This document shows, in pieces, positions 1-6,121 of a stretch of DNA of 6,337 bases. Below the pieces are notes generated by a model. That model did no database searches, was not told where the DNA came from, and was given only the letters and a program-made list of their open reading frames with translations. Made by a program: the position numbers and the translations under genes. The stretch comes from Alphaproteobacteria bacterium (GTDB lineage: Bacteria; Pseudomonadota; Alphaproteobacteria; Rhodobacterales; Rhodobacteraceae), in NCBI GenBank assembly GCA_024277955.1, contig JAJRUE010000323.1, positions 1 through 6,337 on the forward strand, read 5' to 3'. The stretch's first letter is position 1. Each line of letters starts with the position of its first letter.

Positions 1-67
1 AGGCGACACCTTCGCCGACGAAAGCCTGGATCCGAAACTGTTTTCCACCCTGTTCCACGTCGGCTGA
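1..67 (+). CDS. 3' end of an unidentified protein (partial)
   Basis: An open frame read from base 2 ends at a TGA (65-67) and gives 21 residues, GDTFADESLDPKLFSTLFHVG. I do not recognise the protein from this tail. Composition and codon use match the downstream genes, and the stop is followed by a hairpin-rich region, which fits a real gene end. With only the C-terminal tail visible, no function is proposed. Confidence 0.5.
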   Translation, partial: GDTFADESLDPKLFSTLFHVG

Positions 68-88
68 GCTTCTTCTGTCCGAAAATAT

Positions 89-130
89 CCCCGGGGGGCG
101 CCCGCAAGGGCGGGGGGCAGGCAGCCCCCC
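89..130 (+). terminator. GC-rich double hairpin, possible terminator without a U-tract
   Basis: Two inverted repeats lie about 30 bases after the preceding stop. The first has a 5-bp stem (99-103 with 108-112) closed by a GCAA tetraloop. The second has a perfect 7-bp stem, GGGGGGC (112-118) with GCCCCCC (124-130), and a 5-base loop. They share base 112, and the G-run at 93-98 could also compete for the C-run at 125-130. No T-tract follows, so intrinsic termination is not certain; an RNA-stabilising or attenuating structure is also possible. Confidence 0.45.
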
Positions 131-166
131 TCGAGCGCGCCTGCCGCGCACAGCCCAAAGAGCGGC

Positions 167-195
167 TTGACACCGCCCCCGCACCCCGCCAAGCC
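167..195 (+). promoter_or_regulatory. Candidate -35 element upstream of trkH
   Basis: A perfect TTGACA (167-172), preceded by C as is common in alphaproteobacterial housekeeping promoters, lies 31 bases before the trkH start. With a 17-base spacer the -10 position would fall at 190-195 (CAAGCC), which is a poor match. The transcript would then have almost no leader. This is only a candidate; the rest of 68-203 holds the hairpins and no gene that I can see. Confidence 0.22.
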
Positions 196-203
196 TTGCG
201 CCC

Positions 204-1652
204 ATGTTTGACCTGCGCCCCGTGGGATATTTCATCGGCCTGCTGATCGTCACCCTCGGGGCGACGATGTTTTTCCCGTTCCTGATCGATATCGTCGAAG
301 GTAACGGCCACTGGGCCGCCTTTGTGCAATCGGGCATCGTGACCATGGTCATCGGGGCGCTGCTGGCGCTCGCCTGCGCCAACGGGGTCACCAACCGGCT
401 GTCAATCCAGCAGATTTTCCTGCTCACGACCCTGGCCTGGGTGGTGTTGCCGCTGTTCGGCGGCCTTCCCTTCATGCTGGGCGCCACCGAATCGACCTTC
501 GTCGACGCCATGTTCGAGGCCACCTCGGGCCTCACCACCACCGGCGCCACGGTGTTTTCGGGGCTGGACCACATGCCCAAGGGCATCCTGTTCTGGCGCG
601 CCATGCTGCAGTGGTTCGGCGGGATCGGGATCATCATCGTGGCGATGGCGTTCTTGCCCGAACTGCGGGTCGGGGGCATGCAGATCTTCCGTTCGGAAGG
701 GTTCGACACCTATGGCAAGATCCTGCCCCGCGCGGCGGAAATCGCCTCGCAGATCTCGGTGGCCTATTTCGGCCTGACGGTGATCTGCGCGCTGGTCTAC
801 CTGGCGCTTGGCATGTCGCCCTTTGACGCGGTCAGCCACGCCATGACCACGCTGTCCACCGGCGGGATGGCGAATTACGACGCTTCGTTCTCGACCTTCG
901 AGCCGGCGATGGAATACGCCTCTTCTCTATTCATGCTGCTGGCGGCGCTGCCGTTTGCGCGCTACGTGCAGATCCTCGCAGGCTCGGCCAGGCCGCTGCT
1001 GCACGACAGCCAGGTGCGCGCCTTCCTGATCACCTGCGCCGTTTTCGTGGCGGTGATCGCCGGCTGGCAACTGGCGTTTTCGCCGGGGCCCGCGGAACAG
1101 TCGATCCGGCAGGCGCTGTTCAACGTGGTGTCGATCCTGACCGGCACCGGCTATGCTTCGGAAGACTACGGGTCATGGGGCGCGTTTCCGGTGGCGGTGT
1201 TCTTCTTCATGGGGCTGATCGGCGGCTGCGCCGGCTCGACGGCCTGTTCGGTCAAGGTGTTCCGCTACCAGATCCTCGCGGCCACCGTGCGCGCCCAGAT
1301 CCGGCGCATCCATTCGCCCCACGGCATGTTCGCGGTGCGCTACGACGGGCGGCGCGTCAGCCAGGAAGCGGTGTCTTCGGTGATGGTGTTCTTCGTGCTG
1401 TTCATCATGACGCTGGGGGTGGTGGCGGTGCTGCTGGCGCTGACGGGGCTGGACTTCATCACCGCGCTTTCGGGGGCGGCGACGGCGGTGGCCAATATCG
1501 GACCCGGGCTGGGGCCGATCATCGGTCCGGCTGGCAATTTCGAGCCGCTGAACGAAACCGCCAAGTGGATCCTGATCTTTGCGATGGTGGTCGGCCGGCT
1601 GGAACTGGTGACCGTCTATGTGCTGTTCACCAGCACTTTCTGGAGGGGCTGA
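204..1652 (+). CDS. trkH: TrkH family potassium uptake protein
   Basis: This is the membrane translocation subunit of a Trk-type potassium uptake system, which moves K+ across the inner membrane together with a cytoplasmic nucleotide-binding TrkA-type regulator (not in this window). The 482-residue length matches TrkH. All four pore-loop filter segments are visible: TTTGA (111-115), STGGM (218-222), LTGTGY (312-317) and NIGPG (431-435). Family hallmarks include the WFGGIGI stretch (137-143) with ELRVGGMQIFRSE just after it, the GGCAGST segment (340-346) and GRLEL near the C-terminus (464-468). Hydrophobic helices run throughout, starting at about residue 8. The ATG at 204 gives the expected N-terminus (MFDLRPVGY), but no clear Shine-Dalgarno precedes it. 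The stop is two bases before the next gene, so the two are probably co-transcribed. The family assignment is firm; ion choice (K+ only, or some Na+) cannot be read here. Confidence 0.95.
   Translation: MFDLRPVGYFIGLLIVTLGATMFFPFLIDIVEGNGHWAAFVQSGIVTMVIGALLALACANGVTNRLSIQQIFLLTTLAWVVLPLFGGLPFMLGATESTFVDAMFEATSGLTTTGATVFSGLDHMPKGILFWRAMLQWFGGIGIIIVAMAFLPELRVGGMQIFRSEGFDTYGKILPRAAEIASQISVAYFGLTVICALVYLALGMSPFDAVSHAMTTLSTGGMANYDASFSTFEPAMEYASSLFMLLAALPFARYVQILAGSARPLLHDSQVRAFLITCAVFVAVIAGWQLAFSPGPAEQSIRQALFNVVSILTGTGYASEDYGSWGAFPVAVFFFMGLIGGCAGSTACSVKVFRYQILAATVRAQIRRIHSPHGMFAVRYDGRRVSQEAVSSVMVFFVLFIMTLGVVAVLLALTGLDFITALSGAATAVANIGPGLGPIIGPAGNFEPLNETAKWILIFAMVVGRLELVTVYVLFTSTFWRG
1642..1648 (+). 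promoter_or_regulatory. Ribosome binding site that fixes the start of the ThDP enzyme
   Basis: GGAGGGG lies inside the last codons of trkH, six bases before the ATG at 1655. It supports that ATG rather than any in-frame start further upstream, where the frame would only overlap trkH out of phase. The arrangement suggests translational coupling to trkH. Confidence 0.7.
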
Positions 1653-1654
1653 GA

Positions 1655-3352
1655 ATGGTTGAAATTCCGGCGAAAAACCAGGGTGGGGCAGGGGGCGAAA
1701 ACCCGAACGCGAAACCGGGCCCCGCGCCGGGCCCCGCACTGGCCCCCAAGCTGGGCGCGGCGCTGGCCGAGATGTTGCGATTGCGCGGCGTCGACACGAT
1801 CTTTGGCATCCCCGGCGTGCATAACATCGAACTTTACCGCGGCATCGAACAGGCCGGGATCACCCATGTGCTTGCCCGCCACGAACAGGGCGCGGGCTTC
1901 ATGGCCGACGGCTATGCGCGCGCCACCGGCAAGCCCGGGGTGGCCTTTGTCATCACCGGGCCGGGGCTGACCAACATCATGACGCCGATGGGCCAGGCCT
2001 GGTCCGACAGCGTGCCGATGCTGGTGATTTCGTCCTGCCTGCCGCCCGACAGCGAAACCCCGGGGCAGTTGCACCAGATGCGCGACCAGACCGGCGCCGC
2101 GGGCTGCGTGTGCGACTGGTCGCAGCTGGCCGGCGACGGCGAAACCGCCTTTGGGCTGATCGACCGCGCTTTTGCCGAGTTCGCCAGCCAAAGACCGCGG
2201 CCCAAGCATGTCTCGATCCCGATCGACGTTCTCGCGGCCCCCGCGCCACCGCCGCCACCCGTCCCGCCCGCGCCCGCGCCGCTGCCGGCGGCGGAGGCAT
2301 CGGCGATCGCCCCCCTCGCCGCCCGGCTGGCCAGGGCCCGCCGCCCGCTGTTCATATTCGGCGGCGGCGCGCGCAGGGCCGCCGAGGCGGCACGCGCGTT
2401 GCTGGCGCGCTGCGGCGCCGCATCCTTTACCACCTACGCCGGGCGCGGCATTCCCGCCCCCGACGATCCGCTGGCCTTTGGCGCGGCCCTGGCGCGCCCC
2501 GACAGCGCGCGCATCATCGCGCAGGCCGATCTGGTGGTGGTCGTGGGCAGCGAACTGGCGCAGGTGGACCTGTGGCGCGACCAGTTGGGCTACGCCGGGG
2601 CCGCGACGCTGGCGCGGATCGATATCGATCCGGCGGTGCTGGACGATGCGCACGGCGCAACCCTCAGGATCCGGGCCGACGCCGGCGCGGCGCTCACGGC
2701 GCTGGGCGCGGCGTTGCCGGATGCGGCGACGCCGGAGGCAGCTCCGAAATGGGACGCCGGCGAGGTGGCGCGGATCCGCGCGGCCTTCCACGCCGAAACC
2801 GACGCCGAACGGCCGGGCATCGCGCCCTGGGCAAGGGCCCTGCGGGCGGCGTTGCCCGCGGATGCGCAGATTTTTTCCGACATGACGCAATTCGCCTATG
2901 TGGCCAAGGAAATCGTCCCCCAGCCGGGCCCCGGGCTGTGGCACCACCCGTTCGGCTTCGGCACCCTGGGCTATGCGCTGCCCGCCGCGATTGGCGCGCG
3001 CGCGGCGCCCGGCGGAGGGGCGGTGGTGGCGATCGCCGGCGACTACGGGTTCCAGTATACGCATCAGGAACTGGGCAGCGCGGTGGAACTGGGCAGGCCG
3101 CTGCCGATCGTGCTGTGGGACAACGGAAAGCTCAAGGAAATCGAGGATGCGATGGTGCGCGCCCAGATCGCGCCCAACGCGGTTACCGCCCGCAACCCCG
3201 ATTTCGCGCTGCTGGCGCGCAGCTACGGCATCGCCTATTGCGCCCCCGCCTCGCCCGAGGGGCCGGACGGGCTGGGCGCGGCGCTGCGCGACGCGCTTGG
3301 CCGGGCGGGGCCGACGCTGATCCACCTGCGCGCGCCGGCCGCGGCGGGGTGA
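1655..3352 (+). CDS. Thiamine-diphosphate 2-oxo-acid decarboxylase, probably 5-guanidino-2-oxopentanoate decarboxylase-like
   Basis: This 565-residue protein has the three-domain plan of the acetolactate synthase/pyruvate decarboxylase superfamily. The N-terminal pyrimidine-binding domain (about 32-190) carries RGVDTIFGIPGVH (44-56) and the catalytic glutamate E77 in RHEQGAGFMADGYAR. The central domain is about 215-355. The C-terminal diphosphate-binding domain has FGFGTLGYALPAAIGA (434-449) and the metal motif GDY(462-464)...DN(489-490), a variant of the usual GDG...NN. The overall pattern, with IPGVHNIELYRG and QELGSAVELG, resembles 2-ketoarginine decarboxylases (AruI type, arginine transaminase pathway) more than biosynthetic acetolactate synthases. 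That substrate call is from recall and not proven; another 2-oxo acid is possible. The N-terminus has a Gly/Pro-rich extension of about 30 residues, and a Pro/Ala linker (195-211) joins the first two domains. It follows trkH by two bases. Confidence 0.8.
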   Translation: MVEIPAKNQGGAGGENPNAKPGPAPGPALAPKLGAALAEMLRLRGVDTIFGIPGVHNIELYRGIEQAGITHVLARHEQGAGFMADGYARATGKPGVAFVITGPGLTNIMTPMGQAWSDSVPMLVISSCLPPDSETPGQLHQMRDQTGAAGCVCDWSQLAGDGETAFGLIDRAFAEFASQRPRPKHVSIPIDVLAAPAPPPPPVPPAPAPLPAAEASAIAPLAARLARARRPLFIFGGGARRAAEAARALLARCGAASFTTYAGRGIPAPDDPLAFGAALARPDSARIIAQADLVVVVGSELAQVDLWRDQLGYAGAATLARIDIDPAVLDDAHGATLRIRADAGAALTALGAALPDAATPEAAPKWDAGEVARIRAAFHAETDAERPGIAPWARALRAALPADAQIFSDMTQFAYVAKEIVPQPGPGLWHHPFGFGTLGYALPAAIGARAAPGGGAVVAIAGDYGFQYTHQELGSAVELGRPLPIVLWDNGKLKEIEDAMVRAQIAPNAVTARNPDFALLARSYGIAYCAPASPEGPDGLGAALRDALGRAGPTLIHLRAPAAAG

Positions 3353-3405
3353 TGCGAAATGTCGCCTTTGCAAGGGGCGCGGCGGCGGGCAGGGTGATGC
3401 CATGA
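3352..3405 (+). other. Possible 17-codon bridging mini-ORF (MRNVAFARGAAAGRVMP)
   Basis: The ATG at 3352 overlaps the TGA of the ThDP gene (TGATG). The ORF runs 17 codons to a TGA at 3403-3405, which overlaps the ATG of the next gene (ATGA, 3402-3405). The peptide itself has no recognisable function. If translated, it would carry ribosomes from one gene to the next. It could equally be chance, because the following gene has its own AGGG-type site at 3391-3394. Confidence 0.2.
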
Positions 3406-3749
3406 ACCTCAGGTTACGCGGATTCTGGGCAATCGCGTTTGCCATCCTGCTGGCCCTGACCAGCGCCACGGCTTCGGTCGTACGCGGCAAGATGCGCGAT
3501 GTGACCGGCACCATGGTGCTGTGCACCGGCCACGGGCCGCTGAGCGTGCCCGTCGACAGCCAGGGCCAGCCGGTCAAGGACGGCCCGATCTGCCCGGATT
3601 TCGTGCCCCAGATTGCCGGCTGGGACGCCGGTCCGCCGCCGCTTCTTGCCCCCGAAACGCTGGCTTTCGCGGAATTTTTCACAGTTCGTGCCAGCCTGCG
3701 CGCCCGGCAACTGCCACCCGATCTGCGCGCCCGCGCGCCCCCGGTCTGA
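3402..3749 (+). CDS. DUF2946-like small exported protein, probably copper-associated
   Basis: A 115-residue protein. It starts with a signal peptide or single N-terminal membrane segment: basic residues, then a hydrophobic run at about 8-24 ending in SATAS. The mature part has MVLCTGHGPLSVPVDSQGQP and PICPDF, with cysteines at 41 and 64. This layout (C-T-G near the start of the mature part, then a CP-type motif) resembles DUF2946-like proteins, which I recall next to PCu(A)C copper chaperones in Rhodobacteraceae. The adjacent PCu(A)C gene, 58 bases downstream, supports a role in copper handling at or outside the inner membrane, but no activity is known to me. The usual second cysteine of a CPxC pair is a phenylalanine here (F66). 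AGGG at 3391-3394 precedes the ATG. Confidence 0.65.
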   Translation: MNLRLRGFWAIAFAILLALTSATASVVRGKMRDVTGTMVLCTGHGPLSVPVDSQGQPVKDGPICPDFVPQIAGWDAGPPPLLAPETLAFAEFFTVRASLRARQLPPDLRARAPPV

Positions 3750-3807
3750 GCCAGCGGCAGACCAAACCGGAAAATTCCAAGACGACCTCCAGGAACGGAG
3801 ATAGCTG

Positions 3808-4272
3808 ATGTTTATCAAGACACTACTGGCCGCGGGGCTTGCCCTGGGCCTGTCGGCCCTTGTGGCCACCCCGTCGCTGTCGGCGGACAATTCGACCGGC
3901 ATCGAGATCACCGACGCCTATTTTCGCGCCCCGGGCAAGATGGCCAAGGCCGGCGCGGCGTTCATGCGCATCGTCAACCGATCCGGTCAGGCCGACCGGC
4001 TGATCGGCGCGCGCTCTGACATGGCCAAGATGGTGCAGACCCATACCCATGTCGCCGCGGACGACGGGGTGGTGAAAATGCGCCACGTGCCCGAAGGCTT
4101 CGAGATCCCCGCCGGCGGCGAACGCCTGCTGGCGCGCGGCGGCGACCACCTGATGTTCATGGGGCTGACGCGCCCGGTGATCGACGGGCAAAAGGTGACG
4201 GTCACACTGCTGTTCGAACGGGCCGGCGAAGTCACGGTCGAAATGCCCATCGACCTGAAACACGTGCCCTGA
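3808..4272 (+). CDS. PCu(A)C family periplasmic copper chaperone
   Basis: A 154-residue periplasmic protein of the PF04314 (formerly DUF461) family. These proteins bind Cu(I) and pass it toward the CuA or CuB centres of cytochrome c oxidase. A signal peptide is clear: MFIK, then a hydrophobic stretch ending TPSLSA with likely cleavage near residue 26. The mature domain begins with IEITDAYFRAP (32-42) and has GAAFMRIVNRSG (49-60). The metal region carries H79 and H81, M91 in VVKMRHV, IPAGGERLLARGGDH (100-114) and the HxM pair H114/M116. It ends with LLFERAGEVTVEMPI, typical of the family. The position usually held by an additional Met after the first His is Ala here. The ATG is preceded by GGAG (3797-3800), seven bases upstream. 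It probably shares a transcript with the DUF2946-like gene, and a strong inverted repeat follows its stop. Confidence 0.9.
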   Translation: MFIKTLLAAGLALGLSALVATPSLSADNSTGIEITDAYFRAPGKMAKAGAAFMRIVNRSGQADRLIGARSDMAKMVQTHTHVAADDGVVKMRHVPEGFEIPAGGERLLARGGDHLMFMGLTRPVIDGQKVTVTLLFERAGEVTVEMPIDLKHVP

Positions 4273-4281
4273 CGCGGCCCG

Positions 4282-4311
4282 TCGGCGCCGGGGCTTTGGT
4301 TCCGGCGCCGA
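4282..4311 (+). terminator. Perfect 10-bp inverted repeat, probable terminator of the copper genes
   Basis: TCGGCGCCGG (4282-4291) pairs exactly with CCGGCGCCGA (4302-4311) across a 10-base loop. It begins nine bases after the PCu(A)C stop. The position and GC-rich stem fit a transcription terminator. A T-run is missing on the 3' side, so termination may be weak or factor-assisted. Confidence 0.55.
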
Positions 4312-4361
4312 TAGGTGCTATGGGTGGGGCCAAGCAGTTGGGCACAAACGAGGATTTGAAG

Positions 4362-4442
4362 ATGCCGGTTGACCCCAAGGCCCTCTTTCACCCCCGGCCC
4401 GTGCGGTCATGGGCCCTGCGCCGGCGCGGGGGTCGGGGCTGA
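4362..4442 (+). other. Possible 26-codon ORF upstream of the phosphatase gene
   Basis: The ATG at 4362 has a GAGGA site at 4350-4354, a good spacing of seven bases. The frame runs 26 codons (MPVDPKALFHPRPVRSWALR, then six Arg/Gly residues) to a TGA at 4440-4442. That stop is three bases before the ATG of the phosphatase gene, whose own upstream sequence has only a weak G-rich site. An earlier in-frame ATG at 4320 would give 40 codons but lacks a good site. The basic, Arg-rich peptide resembles nothing I know. It may be a translated leader that couples to the phosphatase, or chance in GC-rich DNA. Confidence 0.3.
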
Positions 4443-4445
4443 ACC

Positions 4446-4904
4446 ATGGCTGATCCGGCGCCGAAATTGCTGTTTGTCTGCCTGGGAAACATCTGCCGGT
4501 CGCCGGCGGCCGAAGGCGTGATGCGGGCGCGGCTGGGGGCCGAGCGGGGGCGGGCGCTCGACAGCGCCGGCACCTCGGGCTGGCATATCGGCGACACGCC
4601 CTACCCGCCGATGATCGACTGCGCGCGCCGGCGCGGCATCGACCTGCGCCCGTTGCGCGCGCGCGGCTTCGTCGCCGCCGATTTCGAGGCCTTTGAGCTG
4701 ATCATCGCCATGGATCGTTTCAACCTGCGCGATATCGAGGCGCTTCGCCCGCCGGGAAACGCCACGCCGGTGCGCCTGTTTTTGTCCTATGCGCCACACA
4801 CCGGGCTGAAAGACGTGCCGGACCCTTATTACACAGGCGATTTCGACCGGACGCTGGACCTGATCGAAACCGCCGCCGCAGGCCTGATGGCGACCCTGGG
4901 CTAG
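4446..4904 (+). CDS. Low-molecular-weight protein tyrosine phosphatase
   Basis: A 152-residue cytoplasmic enzyme of the LMW-PTP family, which hydrolyses phosphotyrosine through a phospho-cysteine intermediate. The active-site loop near the N-terminus is VCLGNICRSP, with nucleophile C12, N15, R18 and S19 (CX5R then S). The general-acid aspartate is D126 in VPDPYYTG, followed by the family's aromatic pair. SAGTSGWHIGDTPYP (40-54) is also typical, and the length is normal for the family. The ATG at 4446 gives a standard N-terminus; its upstream site is weak, and a possible small ORF ends three bases before it. Physiological substrates cannot be inferred: no tyrosine kinase, arsenic or polysaccharide genes are in the window. 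It converges with the FAD gene, 23 bases away, with no evident terminator between. Confidence 0.93.
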   Translation: MADPAPKLLFVCLGNICRSPAAEGVMRARLGAERGRALDSAGTSGWHIGDTPYPPMIDCARRRGIDLRPLRARGFVAADFEAFELIIAMDRFNLRDIEALRPPGNATPVRLFLSYAPHTGLKDVPDPYYTGDFDRTLDLIETAAAGLMATLG

Positions 4905-4927
4905 CTGTTTTCGGTGGCAAGGGGTGG

Positions 4928-6106
4928 TCAGATGATCGCCGCTTCCTTTAGCGCGCGGCCTTCCAGCAGGCGGGCAAAGCCGAGATCCGACAGGTCGAGG
5001 GTTTCGAAACCTCCGGTGCAGATCAGCTCGGCCAGCGCCCGGCCCACCGCCGGGGCCTGTTGAAAGCCGTGGCCGGAAAACCCGTTTGCAAAGAACAGGT
5101 TGCCAAGTTCGGGATGGGGGCCGATCACCGCGTTCTGGTCGATGCGGTTATAGGCGTAGTGCCCGACCCATTCGTTGAGCACGCGGATGCGTTCGAAAGC
5201 GGGGATGCGCGCGGCCAGGGCCGGCCAGACGCGGCGTTCCCACAGGCCGTGGTCAAAGGCGAAGTCGTCCGGCGCGACGGGGCCATCGTCTTCGGGGGCG
5301 GCGCCCACCATGTAGTTGCGCCCGTCGGTGCGCACATGGATGCCGCTGGGGTCGACGGTCAGCGGCAGGTCGCAGGGCAGGGGTTTTTCCGCCTGGAAAA
5401 CATAGGTATAGCGCTTGCGCGGCTCTACGGGCAGGTCGATCCCGGCCATCGCCGCCAGCTGCGCCGCCCGTGGCCCGGCGGCGTTCACCAGCGCTCCGCA
5501 GGCGATGCGGGCGCCGCTTTTCAGCTGCAGCGCCTGGATTTGGGCGTCGGAATATTCGAGTGCGACGACCTCGTCGGTGATGGTTTCGACCCCGGCGCGC
5601 TTTGCCTGCCGGCGCCACCAGTCGGCCATCGTTGCGCCGTCGAAATAGCCTTCGTCGCGGTCGTTGAACGATCCCAGGACCACGTCGTCAAGCACCAGGA
5701 ACGGCCAGCGTTGCGCGATTTGCCGCGCATCAAGCAGGCGTGTGCCCGCCCCAAGACGCGCCTGTAGCGCCTGGGCCTGGCGCAGATGTTCGGCGGCGGC
5801 GGCATCGGCGGCCAGATACAGGTATCCGAACGGGTGGACATGGATTTTCGGGCCTTCGTGATCACGCATGTGATCACGAAAGTTACGAATGAAATCAGCG
5901 CAGTATTGTGAAATCCGGATATTAACCTCGGTCGAAAACTGCTGGCGCATGCAGCTGTTGGTGTGGCTGGACGAGGCGAATTCGAAGCCCGGATCGCGTT
6001 CCACCACCAGCACCCGCCCGCTGAAATCGCCCCGCTGCGACAGGTGCCAGGCCACCGAAGCGCCGATCATCGCCCCGCCGACGATCACCACGTCATATGG
6101 CTGCAT
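4928..6106 (-). CDS. FAD-dependent oxidoreductase, DAO/FOXRED1 type (amine or amino-acid oxidation)
   Basis: A 392-residue flavoenzyme of the D-amino-acid oxidase fold (PF01266). The N-terminal dinucleotide-binding site is VVIVGGAMIGASVAWHL (6-22, Gly at 10, 11 and 15), with the ribose-binding acid in VVERDPG (E37). SCMRQQFS (51-58) and the C-terminal FAD signature NGFSGHGFQQAPAVGRALAE (341-360) resemble FOXRED1-like, sarcosine- and glycine-oxidase-related proteins. These oxidise C-N bonds of amines or amino acids, feeding O2 or the quinone pool. The exact substrate is unknown. The ATG at 6106 gives MQPYDVVIVGG and has a G-run five bases upstream; an in-frame TTG at 6118 would add four residues and seems less likely. 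It lies 15 bases after the stop of the upstream small gene, so the two are probably co-transcribed. A perfect 26-bp palindrome lies within the gene (codons near residues 76-84). Confidence 0.88.
   Translation of the reverse strand: MQPYDVVIVGGAMIGASVAWHLSQRGDFSGRVLVVERDPGFEFASSSHTNSCMRQQFSTEVNIRISQYCADFIRNFRDHMRDHEGPKIHVHPFGYLYLAADAAAAEHLRQAQALQARLGAGTRLLDARQIAQRWPFLVLDDVVLGSFNDRDEGYFDGATMADWWRRQAKRAGVETITDEVVALEYSDAQIQALQLKSGARIACGALVNAAGPRAAQLAAMAGIDLPVEPRKRYTYVFQAEKPLPCDLPLTVDPSGIHVRTDGRNYMVGAAPEDDGPVAPDDFAFDHGLWERRVWPALAARIPAFERIRVLNEWVGHYAYNRIDQNAVIGPHPELGNLFFANGFSGHGFQQAPAVGRALAELICTGGFETLDLSDLGFARLLEGRALKEAAII
5855..5880. repeat. Perfect intragenic palindrome, 11-bp arms with a 4-base spacer
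   Basis: TTCGTGATCAC (5855-5865) and GTGATCACGAA (5870-5880) are exact inverted copies separated by GCAT. Each arm also contains the self-complementary octamer GTGATCAC, so the same octamer appears twice as a direct repeat. In the FAD protein it encodes FRDHMRDHE, a small RDH tandem. It could be a protein-binding site, an RNA hairpin, or a product of local duplication within the coding sequence. Confidence 0.8.
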
Positions 6107-6121
6107 CTGTGCCCCCAAGGG

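Noticed and set aside
93..117. Possible G-quadruplex from G-runs before trkH
   Set aside because: Only three runs of three or more Gs are separated by loops (93-98, 108-110, 112-117). A standard four-run motif is missing, and hairpins explain the sequence better.
1175..1654. Upstream extension of the ThDP frame into trkH
   Set aside because: The 160 extra codons lie out of phase within a clear TrkH coding sequence and read as low-complexity protein. The ribosome site at 1642-1648 supports the ATG at 1655.
2110..3405. A 431-codon plus-strand frame overlapping the ThDP gene
   Set aside because: It is an Arg/Gly-rich shadow frame. Only its last 17 codons, after the ThDP stop, are of possible interest and are listed separately.
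1616..3682. A 688-codon open frame on the minus strand opposite the ThDP gene
   Set aside because: It is the antisense shadow of a high-GC gene. The translation is Arg/Gly/Ala-rich and low in complexity, with no recognisable domain, while the plus strand encodes clear ThDP motifs.
4296..4324. Possible promoter (TTGGTT, 17-base spacer, TATGGG) before the phosphatase region
   Set aside because: Each box matches only half of the consensus, and the first lies in the loop and arm of the inverted repeat, so the evidence is too weak.
5060..5767. A 235-codon plus-strand frame opposite the FAD gene
   Set aside because: The minus strand carries unmistakable FAD-binding signatures, and the plus-strand translation shows no domain.
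6107..6118. TTG start adding four residues to the FAD oxidoreductase
   Set aside because: The ATG at 6106 places the dinucleotide-binding motif at the usual distance from the N-terminus and has a G-run upstream. TTG is a rarer start and lacks better support.
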